Shown one piece after another: positions 46,035 to 57,344 of a DNA stretch of 64,000 nt. The DNA comes from Ephemerocybe angulata (Eukaryota > Basidiomycota > Agaricomycetes > Agaricales > Psathyrellaceae): assembly GCA_013368325.1 (NCBI GenBank), contig JAACJK010000058.1, forward strand, positions 682,001 to 746,000, written 5' to 3'. The notes below the pieces were generated by a model that made no database searches, was not told the DNA's origin, and saw only the letters and a list, made by a program, of their open reading frames with translations. How positions within the stretch are numbered: the first letter of the stretch is position 1; the number at the start of each line of letters is the position of its first letter. The position numbers and the translations under genes were made by a program.

Positions 46035-49000
46035 ATGACAGACATACCGGGGAAAAGCAAGCCTCGAAGCCTACGAGGTCATCTCAAGAAACTGTTTAGG
46101 CGCAATCACCCAGGCCAACTAGAGTCGCCGAGGTCCAGGTCCCCTAGCGTTGGAACAAGCGCCGGAGAAGGATCGGAGAGAAAAACCAGTGTCACCCAGC
46201 CTGGTCTCCTTAATCACACCACGGCCCCAGATCCATTTAAAGGTCGCTCGAATAGGGTCCCTTCTGACCTGGTTGCCGATGTCCTAGATCCTAAGCCCCC
46301 AACTCATCTCACCGACCTCACCTGCGATGGCACGAAAGGGCGGGTTGATGAAGATAACCCTTCCAGCTCGAAGGCCGATTGTTCCGTGTCTACGGCAGGG
46401 ATTGGAACCAAAGCGTATGAAGGCATTAAGACCAGCTTACGAATGGCGGCCCAGTTGGGTGATGTATTCCCGCCGGTGAAGAGTACTGCAGCTGGGCTTC
46501 TCTTTATATTCGACATTGTCGACGTGAGTGCCATTCAGCCAAATTTTTATTCATTTACTAATCCAAGATCAGGCATACGGAGAAAATCGAGGGGAATTCG
46601 ACAAGCTACTCAAGAGGGTTGAGGTCTTGTCCGCTATAATTGCCTCATGTCCACGGGACGTTTCGCAGGAGGCGCTGGATCGATTTAGCGGGCTTTCACG
46701 GTGAGAGTGGTTTATGAAAGATTAGAGCTCGTGTACAGTGACTCACATGCCATAGTACTCTGCGCGAGAAGGAAGAACTATTGAAACAGAAACTCAATCC
46801 TAACAGGTCGAAAATTGAACGGGCGATACTCTCTTCTAAAGACAAGGAAGATGTGCTCAAGGTCACACAAGAGATCAAAACGGTCATCGAGATCGCGATG
46901 GTGAGATTATCGGGCACGACCTGCGCCTAGTAGGTACTTACATATTTCTAGTTCGAGTCGATTACCCGGAACGAACAGCGGACACTCCAAGTTGTTGGTG
47001 GGATTAATTGGTTGAAGGAACACGTCGAGAGTACGTCTTACGCGCTGAAGCTCCAAGCCTCCCGGCCCTGATCTGCTATAGTCATTGAGCAAGCGTCTGG
47101 TGCGATATACAATGTTGAACGAGACGTCGAGTTTCTCCGAAAATCTGGTGAGTACTTCTCTGAAACCTTTTCGCTTATATCAGATGTTAATCTGGTTAAT
47201 TCAGAAGTGCTGAAGAAGCTTGGAGATGTAGAAGGTGCTGAACACACCAACCCTGACTCGGGGACTGGCTGCACACCTGGCTCTAGGCTTTCGCTCCTGG
47301 CTGCGCTTCTGGTGTGGGCCTCGGACCCACGTTCCTCTCATATCTTCTGGCTCAGTGGGCCGGCGGGCACCGGAAAAACGGCGGTGTCGAAGACCTTTTG
47401 CTCCCAACTTGCGGCCCGAAAGATTCTCGGGGCCAGTTTCTTCTGCACGCTGAAGGAAAGGGATTTGCGAAACGTCTATCTCATCATTCCGACACTCGCG
47501 AAGATCCTGGCTGAGGAGCGACCTGACTTTGGCAACGCCTTAGAGCAGGTTCTCAAAAGCGACCGGAGCTGCAGGACTCCGACAAAGATGGCGTTGAAAG
47601 AGCAATACTTGAAGCTTATCCTCGAGCCTGCTGCGAAGGTTTTTACGCCCGAGGACCTGCTCGTTGTGTGCATCGACGCTCTCGATGAATGCGAAGACAA
47701 GGATGCCATCGGGCAGCTCCTCGCTACCTTGTCGCGTCAACCGACTGTTCCGCTCAAATTCTTTCTGACCAGCCGACCTGAAATATCACTAAGGGCGTCA
47801 TTCCAACCTTTGAACACCCACGAATGGCTTCGTCTCTATGATATCGAGGATCATGTCGTCAAGGCCGACATCATGCTCTTCCTCACTGAACGTTTCAGAG
47901 ACGTACCTGTGATCTACGAGACTTACAAAGACACTTGGCCTCCTCTCGAGATTGAAAAGATCGCCGAGTTCTCCGGGAAGCTGTTCATTGTCGCGTTCAC
48001 GGCTTTCAAGTACATCACCGCCCCTAATGGCATTTGCCTTCGGAGATTTAAAGACTTTGTTCAGCAGTCTTCCGATATCAAGACTCGTGGGGTTGAGGCT
48101 CTCTACGAGGGGATTTTGGTAGAGGCGTTCAAGGATCTCGAACCAAGCGAGCAGGCCCTGATCCATTCGTGCTTGTCGCTCCTCGTTGTAGCGCAGAAAC
48201 CACTTTCGCCATACGACTACGGTAGATTGCTCGACATGGACACCTACCTTGTTCGCGAAGCCTTCAAAACCCTTCACTCCGTCGTTAACATCCCGGACGA
48301 CCAGCTCGACCATGACCCCATCTCAATTTACCATGCTTCATTCGTTGACTTTGTCGTGTCGGAAAGGTGTCGGCATCGCGGGGAGCAATGGGCAATCGAG
48401 GTCGCTGGCGCAAACTCAGCGGCTGGAGACTCGTGTTTTCGCATCATGGAATCGATGCTTTGCCTCGGAATCTCCGGGGCCAAGACTTCCTACAAGAGCA
48501 ACGACGACCAGCCCGAACCGCTGAAGCTTCCTTCCGAACTGGCCTACGCGTGTATCGCGTGGGGTGGTCACGTCCTTTCCGCTGGACTTTCCGAGCGATG
48601 GGAGCAGAAGGTGATGGAATTTCTCGAAGGTGAACTGTGGCTTCACTGGGTGGAGGTCTTGAGCGCGGCGAAGGATGTTCCCCACGGGTGCAATATACTC
48701 TGGCGGTTATCGAAGGCGAGTTTTCGACTTACCAAAGACCAGATTGCATTATTTACGTTCAAGAACAGGTTGCGTCAACTAGGCTCCAAGAACTATCCAA
48801 TAGCATCGGCGACTTCATCCATAACTTCGAAACGGCGATCACTCATAGCGCTCCACACCTATACCTCTCTGCTATCCCGTTTCACGCTGCGCTGAGGACA
48901 ACAGCAACCCAAGCCTCACTCCCCGTGTTTCAATCAATTCCTATTGTGCACCATCGGCGTGCAATTGGGCGCGAGATGTTTAGCGTGAAAATTGGGGCAT

Positions 49001-51234
49001 TCAGCGCGTGCCAGTGTCTGGCGTTCTCCCCCGATGGCAAGTACGTCGCCGCGGCGATCAACTCTGAAAAGCTGGGTACCTGGGCTATCCGAGTCTACAC
49101 CCGAGGGGGACAACACGCCCGGGGAGTTGCTCTCATGGAGCATGCACAATGGATCTCTGCCATCGCCTACTCTCCCAACGGGCGATACATTGCGTCTAGT
49201 TCACAGGATGGAGCCATCCGGCTTTGGGATGCACAAACCGGGTTGTCTACCTCTAAACCGTTACGGGGCCACAATTCAATTGCCTGGGGGGTATCGTACT
49301 CACCTGACGGGAGATACATCGCTTCAGGCTCCGCAGACAATACCGTTCGGCTCTGGGATGTAGAGACGATGCAGCAGGCCGTCGGACCTCTATCAGGACA
49401 CACCGCAGGCGTTCAATGCGTAGCCTTCTCCCCTAATGGCAAGTATGTCGTTTCGGGGTCAGCGGACAAGTCTCTTCGGATGTGGGATGCCCATACCGGG
49501 CAGGCCGTGCTTGAGCCTATGACCGGTCATACGGGCATGATCAGGTCCGTGGCATACTCTCCCGATGGAGAGCGCATCGTTTCTGGTTCACACGATTGCA
49601 CCATTCGAATTTGGGATATGCATACAGGCCGAACCGCCGTAGGTCCTATCACCAGCCATGGTGCAGAAGTTACATGTGTCGCATTCTCCTCGAACGGAAA
49701 TCTAGTTTTGTCTGCCTCTTCCGACAAAATGATTCGGCTTTGGGACGCTCGAACGGGAGAGGCCGCCTGTGAGCCCTTCTTAGGCCACACACACGAGGTC
49801 ATTTCAGCGGCCTACTCCCCCGACGGAAGGTGCATCGTCACAGGCTCGATCGACAACACCATTCGTTTTTGGGACGCTGAGATGGAGCTTCCTGCCTCCA
49901 ACTCCGCATCGAGCCATGTTGACATGATTACGGCGGTTGCCTACTCTCCCGATGGAAGCTGTATCGCGTCGAGCTCAGAGACGAATGCCGTTCGAATATG
50001 GGATGCCCGGACTGGAGGTCTTTCCCTTGCGCTTGACAGGACGGACGATGGCGCCGGGGCTCATTCAGTGGCCTACTCTCCCGACGGGAAGCTCATCGCG
50101 TCTGCTATTAATGACAAGACGGTTCGTGTATGGCACGCTCAAACGGGAAAGGCAGCATTCGGCGGTATGGTTGGCCATAGCGACATCGTTGAGTGCGCGG
50201 TCTTCTCCCCCGACGGAAAAACCATTGCGTCAGGCTCAGCGGACAGCACCATTCGATTATGGGATAGCCATACAGGAGAGCCTCTTGGAGATCCAATGAC
50301 CGGGCATTCTGCTGTGGTATACACCATCGCATGGTCCCCCGATGGGAATCACCTCGTATCATGTTCAAAGGACAAGACTGTTTGTGTATGGGATCTTACT
50401 GGCGCGCAGCGTGTCTTCGAGCCCATGACGGGCCATGATGATGTAGTGTGGTCAGTGGCGTACTCCCCAGATGGAAAGCATATTGCCTCGGGTTCCAGAG
50501 ACACAACCATTCGCGTTTGGGATGCTGAGACAATGCGCTCCGTCTTCAATCCTATAACTGGCCACACAGAAGCCGTCTTGGCCGTTGCTTATTCGCCCAA
50601 CGGAAAGTTCTTAGCTTCGGCCTCTCACGACGGGACTATCCAGCTTTGGGACGCTCGAACAATGAAGCCTGAATTGGCTCCAATCATTGGGCATGGTGCA
50701 GGGATCCACTCTCTGGCTTTCTCCCCGACTGGTGACCATATCGCCTCCGTGTCATTCGACACCACCCTTCGGGTCTGGAAGCTGCCCCAGAGCATATCAA
50801 TGCTGGTAGCGTCGCCCATCCAAGCCTCCCAGAGTCATGATGGTATGTACCTTGCCTTCTTGCCGAGGCCCATTACAATTGTGCTAAGCATTCTCCAATA
50901 GGCGACATATTCTTGCACGACTATCCGCACGGTACCTATACCATTCGAAGAGACGGATGGGTGCGAAACTCATCGGACGATCTCCTCCTCTGGGTCCCTC
51001 CTGCCTGTCGTAGCGGCTTATATTGCAGTGGTCTTGAGCATATCATCGGAAATATCGCCACCACGAAAGTGGAACTTAGCAGGGCCATCGCTCATGGTGT
51101 CGACTGGCTCAAGTATGTTCTTCTTGGCTTTATCTTTGTCCAATATGATCCCCTAACCTTTTTGTTTTTAATGTTTTAGGTGTAAAGAGTCTACATCGCC
51201 TCATGAATACCTGCATCGACCGTGGCCCATCTGA
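46035..51234 (+). CDS. NACHT-WD40 STAND protein (fungal NLR-like), complete
   Basis: Nine exons: 46035..46523, 46573..46700, 46756..46900, 46952..47030, 47082..47147, 47205..48715, 48769..50842, 50902..51112 and 51180..51234, giving 1585 residues. The N-terminal ~300 residues are a basic, disordered leader followed by a helical part (AQLGDVFPPVKSTAAGLLFIF). The NACHT domain has Walker A GPAGTGKTAVS with Lys360, Walker B LLVVCIDALDEC and FFLTSRPEIS. Fourteen WD40 repeats (two seven-bladed propellers) start near residue 885, each ending in a variant of IRLWDAxTG. After them comes a conserved non-WD tail (LHDYPHGTYTIRRDGW, SGLYCSGLEHIIGNIATTKV, then RPWPI). Such proteins act in fungal incompatibility and innate-immunity-like sensing, with the repeats as sensor. 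The exon 6/7 intron is only in frame as a GC-AG intron (48716-48768). Confidence 0.92.
48716..48768 (+). other. Non-canonical GC-AG intron
   Basis: The donor GCGAGT follows AAG and the acceptor is AACAG. This is the only join tried that keeps the NACHT frame and the WD40 frame together, since nearby GT donors lead to stop codons. The paralogue at 62644-62691 has a GC donor at the same protein position. Confidence 0.7.
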
Positions 51235-51902
51235 GCTCGTCGGCTCTTGGTTCATCTATTCTATCGATACACCCAATCTAGCTCTGACGCTAGACCTCCT
51301 TCCTTACTCCTCCTCTATATACCCTGACCTGTAGTGTGTGTGTGGTAGTGATCTGAACCCGCACCGCGTAGTATCTAGTTCTTACGCTCCAGCCATCCCT
51401 GCCGTCCTTTAGAATCCTCACTCCTATGCCAGCTACGCGCCCTCCAGTACTATACACACGTTTTCTTGCTTAGCACGACACCTCATCGTCGTTTGTTACT
51501 ATAGTTTTCTCCCTATCCTTTCTCTCTCACTTACCATGAAACTTCTGCCGCTCCTTCATGTGCGATAGACATGAGCGCTTCGTGGTACATGCAAACCGCA
51601 TTCCTTCATTTGCGCAAGAAACTAACGTCGATACAAAATAAGCGCCCGTAACACATGACGAGAGTGCGGGATCTCGCTTCGCTAGCTATACCATCTTCGC
51701 GCCCAATTCCCGCCTTTTTATTGTACAATAAGCAGTAGACAATAGCTGCAGGTAAATCGGGCATTTTGTGGGTGATCCTGGACCGTTGCTAGGACCAGCG
51801 TACCAAACTTTTTATTCTCCAGCGCCGCTGGTCCTAATAAGATGCCAAGTTCTCTGAATCCCCCTTCTTTCCCCAATCCCCACCCGAAGGACTACTAGTG
51901 GT
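51235..51902. other. Intergenic spacer
   Basis: It holds the 3' flank of the NACHT-WD40 gene and the promoter of the next gene. TAAGCGCCC occurs at 51640-51648. No gene is seen. Confidence 0.5.
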
Positions 51903-52735
51903 ATGAGTGCAGAAGACGACGACAGCACGCACGACAACATTGAAAGCCTTGATTTTGACGACAGCGACGAAGAGACGAAGTCATACATTTCCTCACCATC
52001 AGCGTCGCAGATAGCAGAAGCAGAACTGGACCTTCAAGCACTGCTCTTCGCCATGGATCCCAAAAGTAAGCAGCCCCAACCCCATCACACCCCTACAATA
52101 TGACAATCCCCAGAACCCCGCAGACTACGTCGAGGACTTCGACTACAGCGTCTGGGACCTCACCCCCGAAGAGGAGCGATACTTCCCCAAAGGTATGCCT
52201 TCGACTATTTCTTCACCCCCACCGAACGCCATCTCACACCAACTATCCAACCAATCCGCTCTTAGGGTTCACTCGCAGCCTCCTTCCGGAATACCGTCTC
52301 AAGAAAACCAAGCCGCTCGACACCGCCCTCCTCCTTCTTCTCTACGCACAGCAACCGCAGCCCCGTGTTTTCGACCCTTGCTCCGGCACCTGCCTCGCCC
52401 CCAACTGCTGCGAGCTAGACTGGGATGTCGACTCCGACAACGAATCTGAGTTCCCAAGCGACCCTAACTGTTCCCCCGAACGGTATGCGAAGATGGGTTG
52501 GAGGCGCTGGGCGGAGGCTGAGTTGAAGAGGAGAGAGGAGCCGGACGCTCCGTGGTCGCGCGCAATGCAGGTGCTCGTGGCTGAGAGGGAGGCCGTGTGC
52601 AAGGGCAAAGACGAGGATTGGGTCATGGAGAGCCATTTTCGGTGGTACAAGGAAGCCAACAAGAAGGCCAAGGAACTGGCGGAGCAAGAGCTCAGTCTTC
52701 GTAGTAAATCTGTCATAGTTAGCGATCCTCAATGA
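51903..52735 (+). CDS. Unrecognised acidic protein with a Cys cluster
   Basis: Exons 51903..52065, 52124..52192 and 52266..52735 give 233 residues. The N-terminus is very acidic (SAEDDDSTHDNIESLDFDDS), followed by VEDFDYSVWDLTPEEERYF, a hydrophobic LDTALLLLLYAQQPQ, and a Cys-rich stretch (CSGTCLAPNCCELDW). The C-terminal helix is charged (RWYKEANKKAKELAEQELSL). The alternative acceptor at 52113 would put the second exon out of frame, so 52123 is used. I recognise no family. The gene converges with mL44, with about 100 bp between the stops. Confidence 0.65.
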
Positions 52736-52834
52736 GCTCGGTGGAAGGGTAGATAGCAAAGAGCGAGCAATGTATTAGTAAAATACTAGGGGAGATATAT
52801 CAACAAATGCATCCAAAACAACGATACCATAATT

Positions 52835-53892
52835 TTACGATGATGAAGCAGGGGCGTCGGTGGGTTCGGACTTGCCGGAGGGGTGGAGGAGGTTGCCCAT
52901 GGGCCCACCCATGCGCTTGGCGACGGTCGCGACTTCCTCGTGGAAAGCAGGGGGCAGGCCACCTCGAACGAGGAGGTGAGGGAGCATACGAGTGTGGAAG
53001 ACCCGATGGGCAACGGAACCGCCCTAGAAGAGAGTAAATAACAAGACAAAAGGAGGAAAATGGGAAAACGCACGAATTGGAAGTAGATCCCCCCTAGCGT
53101 CGCTGCGACGGCATCACCCTGCACCTTGAACAGACCTATCCGTCGGACCACGGCCTCGGGATCCGTCGCAGCCTCAAGTTCCGCGCGCGAAAGCGCCGGG
53201 GTCCACTGCAAGACCTTGTTGAAGTTCCACCGCGTCCCAAGTTGTTCACCCAGCAGCTTCGGATGCAGCGCGCGCTCAGTGATATCCGACACGTCGTGTG
53301 TCGCGTTCAGCTCCTTCGACCCCGTCAGGAACAGATTGAGGTAGCACTCCATGACACGTCGCCCTGCACGCTGGGTCATAAGATACCGAGGTTATGATAT
53401 AAGCTCTAGCACATACCGGTAAATGTCAGACCCGCGTTGGCGCCGTACTTGGCTGCGACGTGGCCGGTGTGGGTGAGGATACGGTGGGCGAGGTCTGGCG
53501 GGAACTTGAGGGGTTGGAAGAGGTCGTTCAGGTGTCCTGCGAGGCGCTGTGACGACTCGACCTGCGATTGCGGCTGTTCGGACCCGAACACCCCCAGGTC
53601 GTCCTCCCGCTCGTCCACCCGCTCCTTCCTCGTTCTCTGTTTCTGGTATCTTTCCTGGGGATCTTGGAGGACGGCTTCACTGTCCCTGGATGGTCTTGAA
53701 GCTAACGCTGCACCCTGGCCATAATACCGCGCCGTCGCTGCGTTCCGGGCAGGGTTTGGTCAATGACGTTCAAGACAGGTGGGATTGGAACTCACCTGGG
53801 ATACGCCTCGAGACTGACGCGGCTGGTCTACGAGAACCGGCACCCGCGACCTTGAGAGTCCGTAGACATGAGTTCAGACAGCGAGATGACAT
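52835..53892 (-). CDS. MRPL3: Mitochondrial large-subunit ribosomal protein mL44
   Basis: Four exons on the minus strand, 53796..53892, 53417..53737, 53074..53363 and 52835..53023, give 298 residues. The start MSSRCLNSCLRTLKVAGAGS is Arg/Ser rich without acidic residues, as in a mitochondrial presequence. The body has the RNase III-like fold of mL44: LKFPPDLAHRILTHTGH, AAKYGANAGLTFTGRRVMEC, TRWNFNKVLQWTPALSR, VRRIGLFKVQGDAVAATLGG and GGSVAHRVFHTRMLPHLLV. The catalytic acidic residues of true RNase III are not conserved, as is usual for this family. It is a structural protein of the mitoribosome near the tunnel exit and is called Mrpl3 in yeast. The C-terminal double-stranded RNA-binding part is short. 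Confidence 0.92.
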
Positions 53893-55105
53893 GGTATTGC
53901 TGGCGTCGGGAACGTCGCGAACAGCGAACTCGATGCTCAGAAAAAAGGAAATCATGTGAGCCTTCCCAAATGGGGCCACATCAGATCCGGCCGGCAACGG
54001 CCGAGAGGCCCCTGTCTCGTTCGTCCTTGCCCGGGCGCTTAGCAGGAACAATCGCAGTGGTGGTTAAAGCAGGAATCGTCTTAAATCGTAAACATCCCGC
54101 TTTTTATGTCGTTAAATTTGAAAGGCCTGTGATCCGCGGGTTTGGATAGCGCTAAACTCTGGCTTGGATCAACTTGAACATGATGACAAGATATTCGCGC
54201 ACCTCTGCCAGAAAGAGCGAAAAACTGCCCCACCTACATCCAAGCTCGAGGATATCAAGACCATTTTTAACCTGGGCCTTCTCTCAGGAGCTCTCTAAAA
54301 TCAACACTTCGCCTTCAACTTCTGCGAGCGTCTCTGTCCTAGTTGTGTATAGACAAGACTGTCAGAGGAAGGGGTCTCACCAATTTGAACGAGGGGCCAT
54401 GTATAACGGAGTCGTTGACGCTTAGTAAAGAGAGGTATAGGTTAGGACGGACATGGCTAGGGCGGGTATAGATTAGGGCGGGTGTGGGTCCCAAGCCCTG
54501 GTGTGAGTTACGAAAAGATTGTCTGTGTTTCGCGACGTCAATCTTTCCCCAACCCTCTCCATGACAAAGCTTGTCATTGGACCTCGTCGGTTTTGATCTA
54601 TCGCTGAATCGGAAGACCAGGGGCGCTCTTTGGGCGGCGAAAGAGAACACATCATAATAAGGCTTCGCTCAGCTCCAGCTTCCCACAGCCCGGGAGGGAA
54701 AGGTAAAGTGCGAGGCAAGTCACCACAGTTTTGGGCTTTCTCAGTGGTGCCAAACAGGGCGGCCAAGCAATCGACTCGAGAGGTTAAAGAACTCACTGAC
54801 AGTGAACTTATCCTGGATATACACCTACGGACTACTCGGTCGCCATTTTCGAGGATGAAGTACACACAATGGACCCACAAAGCCCGCGCAAATCAGTCCA
54901 GTGATGCAGACTAAGTGCGGTTGAAGGCCGACCCCTTGATTCAAGTTGTTTGTAGGTAGCTGCTACGGGCAGAACGGAGCGCCCATAGACGCAATTAAAA
55001 GGTATAAAGCAACGCAGTAAACGCCAGGATTCTTCAGAACGTTTGACACGTCTCCCCCAAGCCAAATACTAATCGCTGGCCGATTAAAGAAATACACGGG
55101 ATACC
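53893..55105. other. Intergenic region, no gene supported
   Basis: It contains the mL44 promoter on the left, GGGCGCTTA at 54033-54041, and the upstream region of the secreted repeat protein on the right. Open frames (minus 54339-54880) are not protein-like. Confidence 0.45.
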
Positions 55106-57344
55106 ATGAAGACCATCAGCACCCTCACCGCTGTCCTCATTCTCGCACTTGGCGCCCTGGTTCTAGCCTCCCCAATTCCGTATGGGTCGATGCAGATCGA
55201 GACTCGGTCGGAGGTCCGTATCTCTCTCTCAAGGTCTTGGTTCTATATAATAGATTCTTCGACTGACACCTCTACTCCTTCGCAGACCGACCTCTATCGC
55301 CGTAGCGGCAGGCTCATAGGGAAGATCGGCAAAAAATTAGTGGAACACGCCGACGATATCAAGGACCTGGCCGAGCAGGCCTACGACGGGTATACAGCGG
55401 AGCCTCAGCCACCTCCAATGGGCCCTGTGTGCGTAGAGTTGCATCCCAGTCACTGATATCCCCCACTAACCGCTGTTACATTCCACTCCTTTCTCAATTC
55501 AGGATTCAGGAAGGTATGCGTAGACAAAAGGAAGAAGAGGCTGCGCAGAAGGCCGCACAAGAGTATGTCAAAGTTCCTTACCCTCATCGACAAGATTATC
55601 TAACTATGTCATCTGTCGGTTACAGAGCAGAGACTCGTAAACGGTTAAAAGAGGTGTCGGACCAGGCTAGGGCAGACATGAGGATGATGCAAGCGAACAG
55701 ACTGGGGCCCGTCTCTCAAGCGTACGTTGCAACGGCCGTTTCGGAGCTCAGATTATTAATTTGAAATCCATTTCATTTAGAGCAGCGCAGTTAACCCCCA
55801 ACTGGAATGCTCCCGCCCCAGGCGCAGGCGCAGCCGCTCAACCCGCCCAAGCACCTGCCCCTGCCGCACCTGCCCCTGCCGCTCCTGCCCCTGCCGCACC
55901 TACCCCTGCCGCTCCTGCCCCTGCCGCTCCTGCCCCTGCTCCTCCTGCCCCTGCTCCTGCTGCCCCTGCTCCTGCTGCCCCTGCCGCCGCTCCCCAAACC
56001 ACCCCGTCATCAGCACCCAGCGTGTGCTCTCGCGCAATGGGCGGGTCATGCTCCATCGGCTCAAAGCCTGCTCAGAAGGCGGCACCCGTTTCCACCAAGG
56101 GAGCGCCCCGTGCAGTTCCTAAGGGAGCACCTGCAAGCAAAGCTGGTGCTACGCCCAAACGCGCCACCGCCGCCACCTCGAAAGCCAAGTCCGTCACTCC
56201 AAAAGCTGCTACACCTCGTCGTGCCGGCGGTGCCCCGAAGACCGTTATTCCCAAGAGCAGTTCCAAACCTTCGACCCCCAAACGCGCCTCGACTCCCAAG
56301 GGTGCCACCCCAAAGAAGGTAGCCACGCCCAAGCGCGCCTCGTCTCCCAAGAAGGCGACTCCTCCGAAGAAGGCCGTTGCCGCGCCCAAGCGTACTGCCG
56401 GTCCCAAGAAGGCGAATACTCCCAAGCGTGCAGTTGCTCCCAAGAAGGCGACCACTAAGGCGACCACTCCCAAACGCGCTGTTGCACCCAAGAAGGTCGC
56501 TACTCCCAAGCATGTCTCGTCTCCCAAGAAGGTCGCTACTCCCAAGCGTGCCTCGTCTCCCAAGAAAGCGACTACTCCAAAGAAGGCCGTCGCCAGGCCC
56601 AAGCGCGCTACTAGCCCCAAGAAGGCCGTCGCTTCCAAGAAGGTGACGACCCCTAAGCGTGCTGCTGTTTCCAAGAAGGCGACTACACCGAAGCGCGCTG
56701 CTGCTCTCAAGAAGGCTACTACGCCCAAGCGCGCCGCTAGCCCCAAGAAGGTCGCCGCGCCGAAGCGCGCTGCAGTCCCCAAGACGGCCGTGACTCCGAA
56801 GAAGGCGACTACTCCCAAGCGTGCGGCTGCACCCAAGAAGGCCACCACTCCCAAGCGTGCTGCTGGACCCAAGAAAGCCGGTACCCCCAAGCGCGCCGTT
56901 GCACCCAAGAAGGCGAACACGCCCAAGCGCGCCGCCACTCCGATCGCGAAGAAAGCTGTCACTCCGAAGGCGACTACTTCCAAGCGTGCTGCTACCTCCA
57001 AGAAGGCTACTGCCCCCAAGCGTCCCGTCGCTCCCAAGAAGGCTGCTGCTCCCAAACGTGCCGTCGCTCCCAAGAAGGCTGCTGCTCCCAAACGTGCCGT
57101 CGCTCCCAAGAAGGCTGCTGCTCCCAAACGTGCCGTCGCTCCCAAGAAGGCTGCTGCCGCACCCAACCGCGCCGCCGCTGCACCCAAGAAAGCTCCTGCC
57201 CCTAAACGCGCCGCCGCCCCTACACCCAAGACGGCCCCTGCACCCAAGGCTGCTGCTCCTAAGGCCGCCCCTCCCAAGCGCGCTCCCGCCCCTAAGGCTG
57301 CTCCTCCCAAGGCTGCCGCTCCTAAGCCAAAGGGAAGGAAGTAG
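55106..57344 (+). CDS. Secreted Lys/Pro/Ala repeat protein, Kex2-repeat candidate
   Basis: Exons 55106..55213, 55286..55428, 55503..55562, 55626..55721 and 55781..57344 give 656 residues. A clear signal peptide (MKTISTLTAVLILALGALVL, ending near ASP) opens the protein. A helical region follows (HADDIKDLAEQAYDG, GMRRQKEEEAAQKAAQE, RKRLKEVSDQARADMRMMQA). Next comes a PAPAAPAPAA stretch, then about 400 residues of short units such as AVAPKKAAAPKR and ATTPKKAV. The composition resembles histone H1 tails, but the signal peptide points to the secretory pathway. Lys-Arg pairs separate many blocks of about 10 residues, which fits Kex2-processed repeat proteins. Alternatives are a cell-wall-binding basic protein, or a nuclear H1-like protein if the signal peptide is not used. 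Codon third positions are GC rich. Confidence 0.75.
55850..55990 (+). repeat. Coding minisatellite, PAPAA units
   Basis: Tandem CCTGCCGCTCCTGCC-type units code for PAPAAPAPAA. The unit length is a multiple of 3, so copy-number changes keep the frame. Confidence 0.8.
57012..57160 (+). repeat. Coding tandem repeat, 36-bp unit
   Basis: An almost identical 36-bp unit, containing CGTCGCTCCCAAGAAGGCTG, follows itself three to four times and codes for AVAPKKAAAPKR. The near identity suggests recent expansion or gene conversion. Confidence 0.85.
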
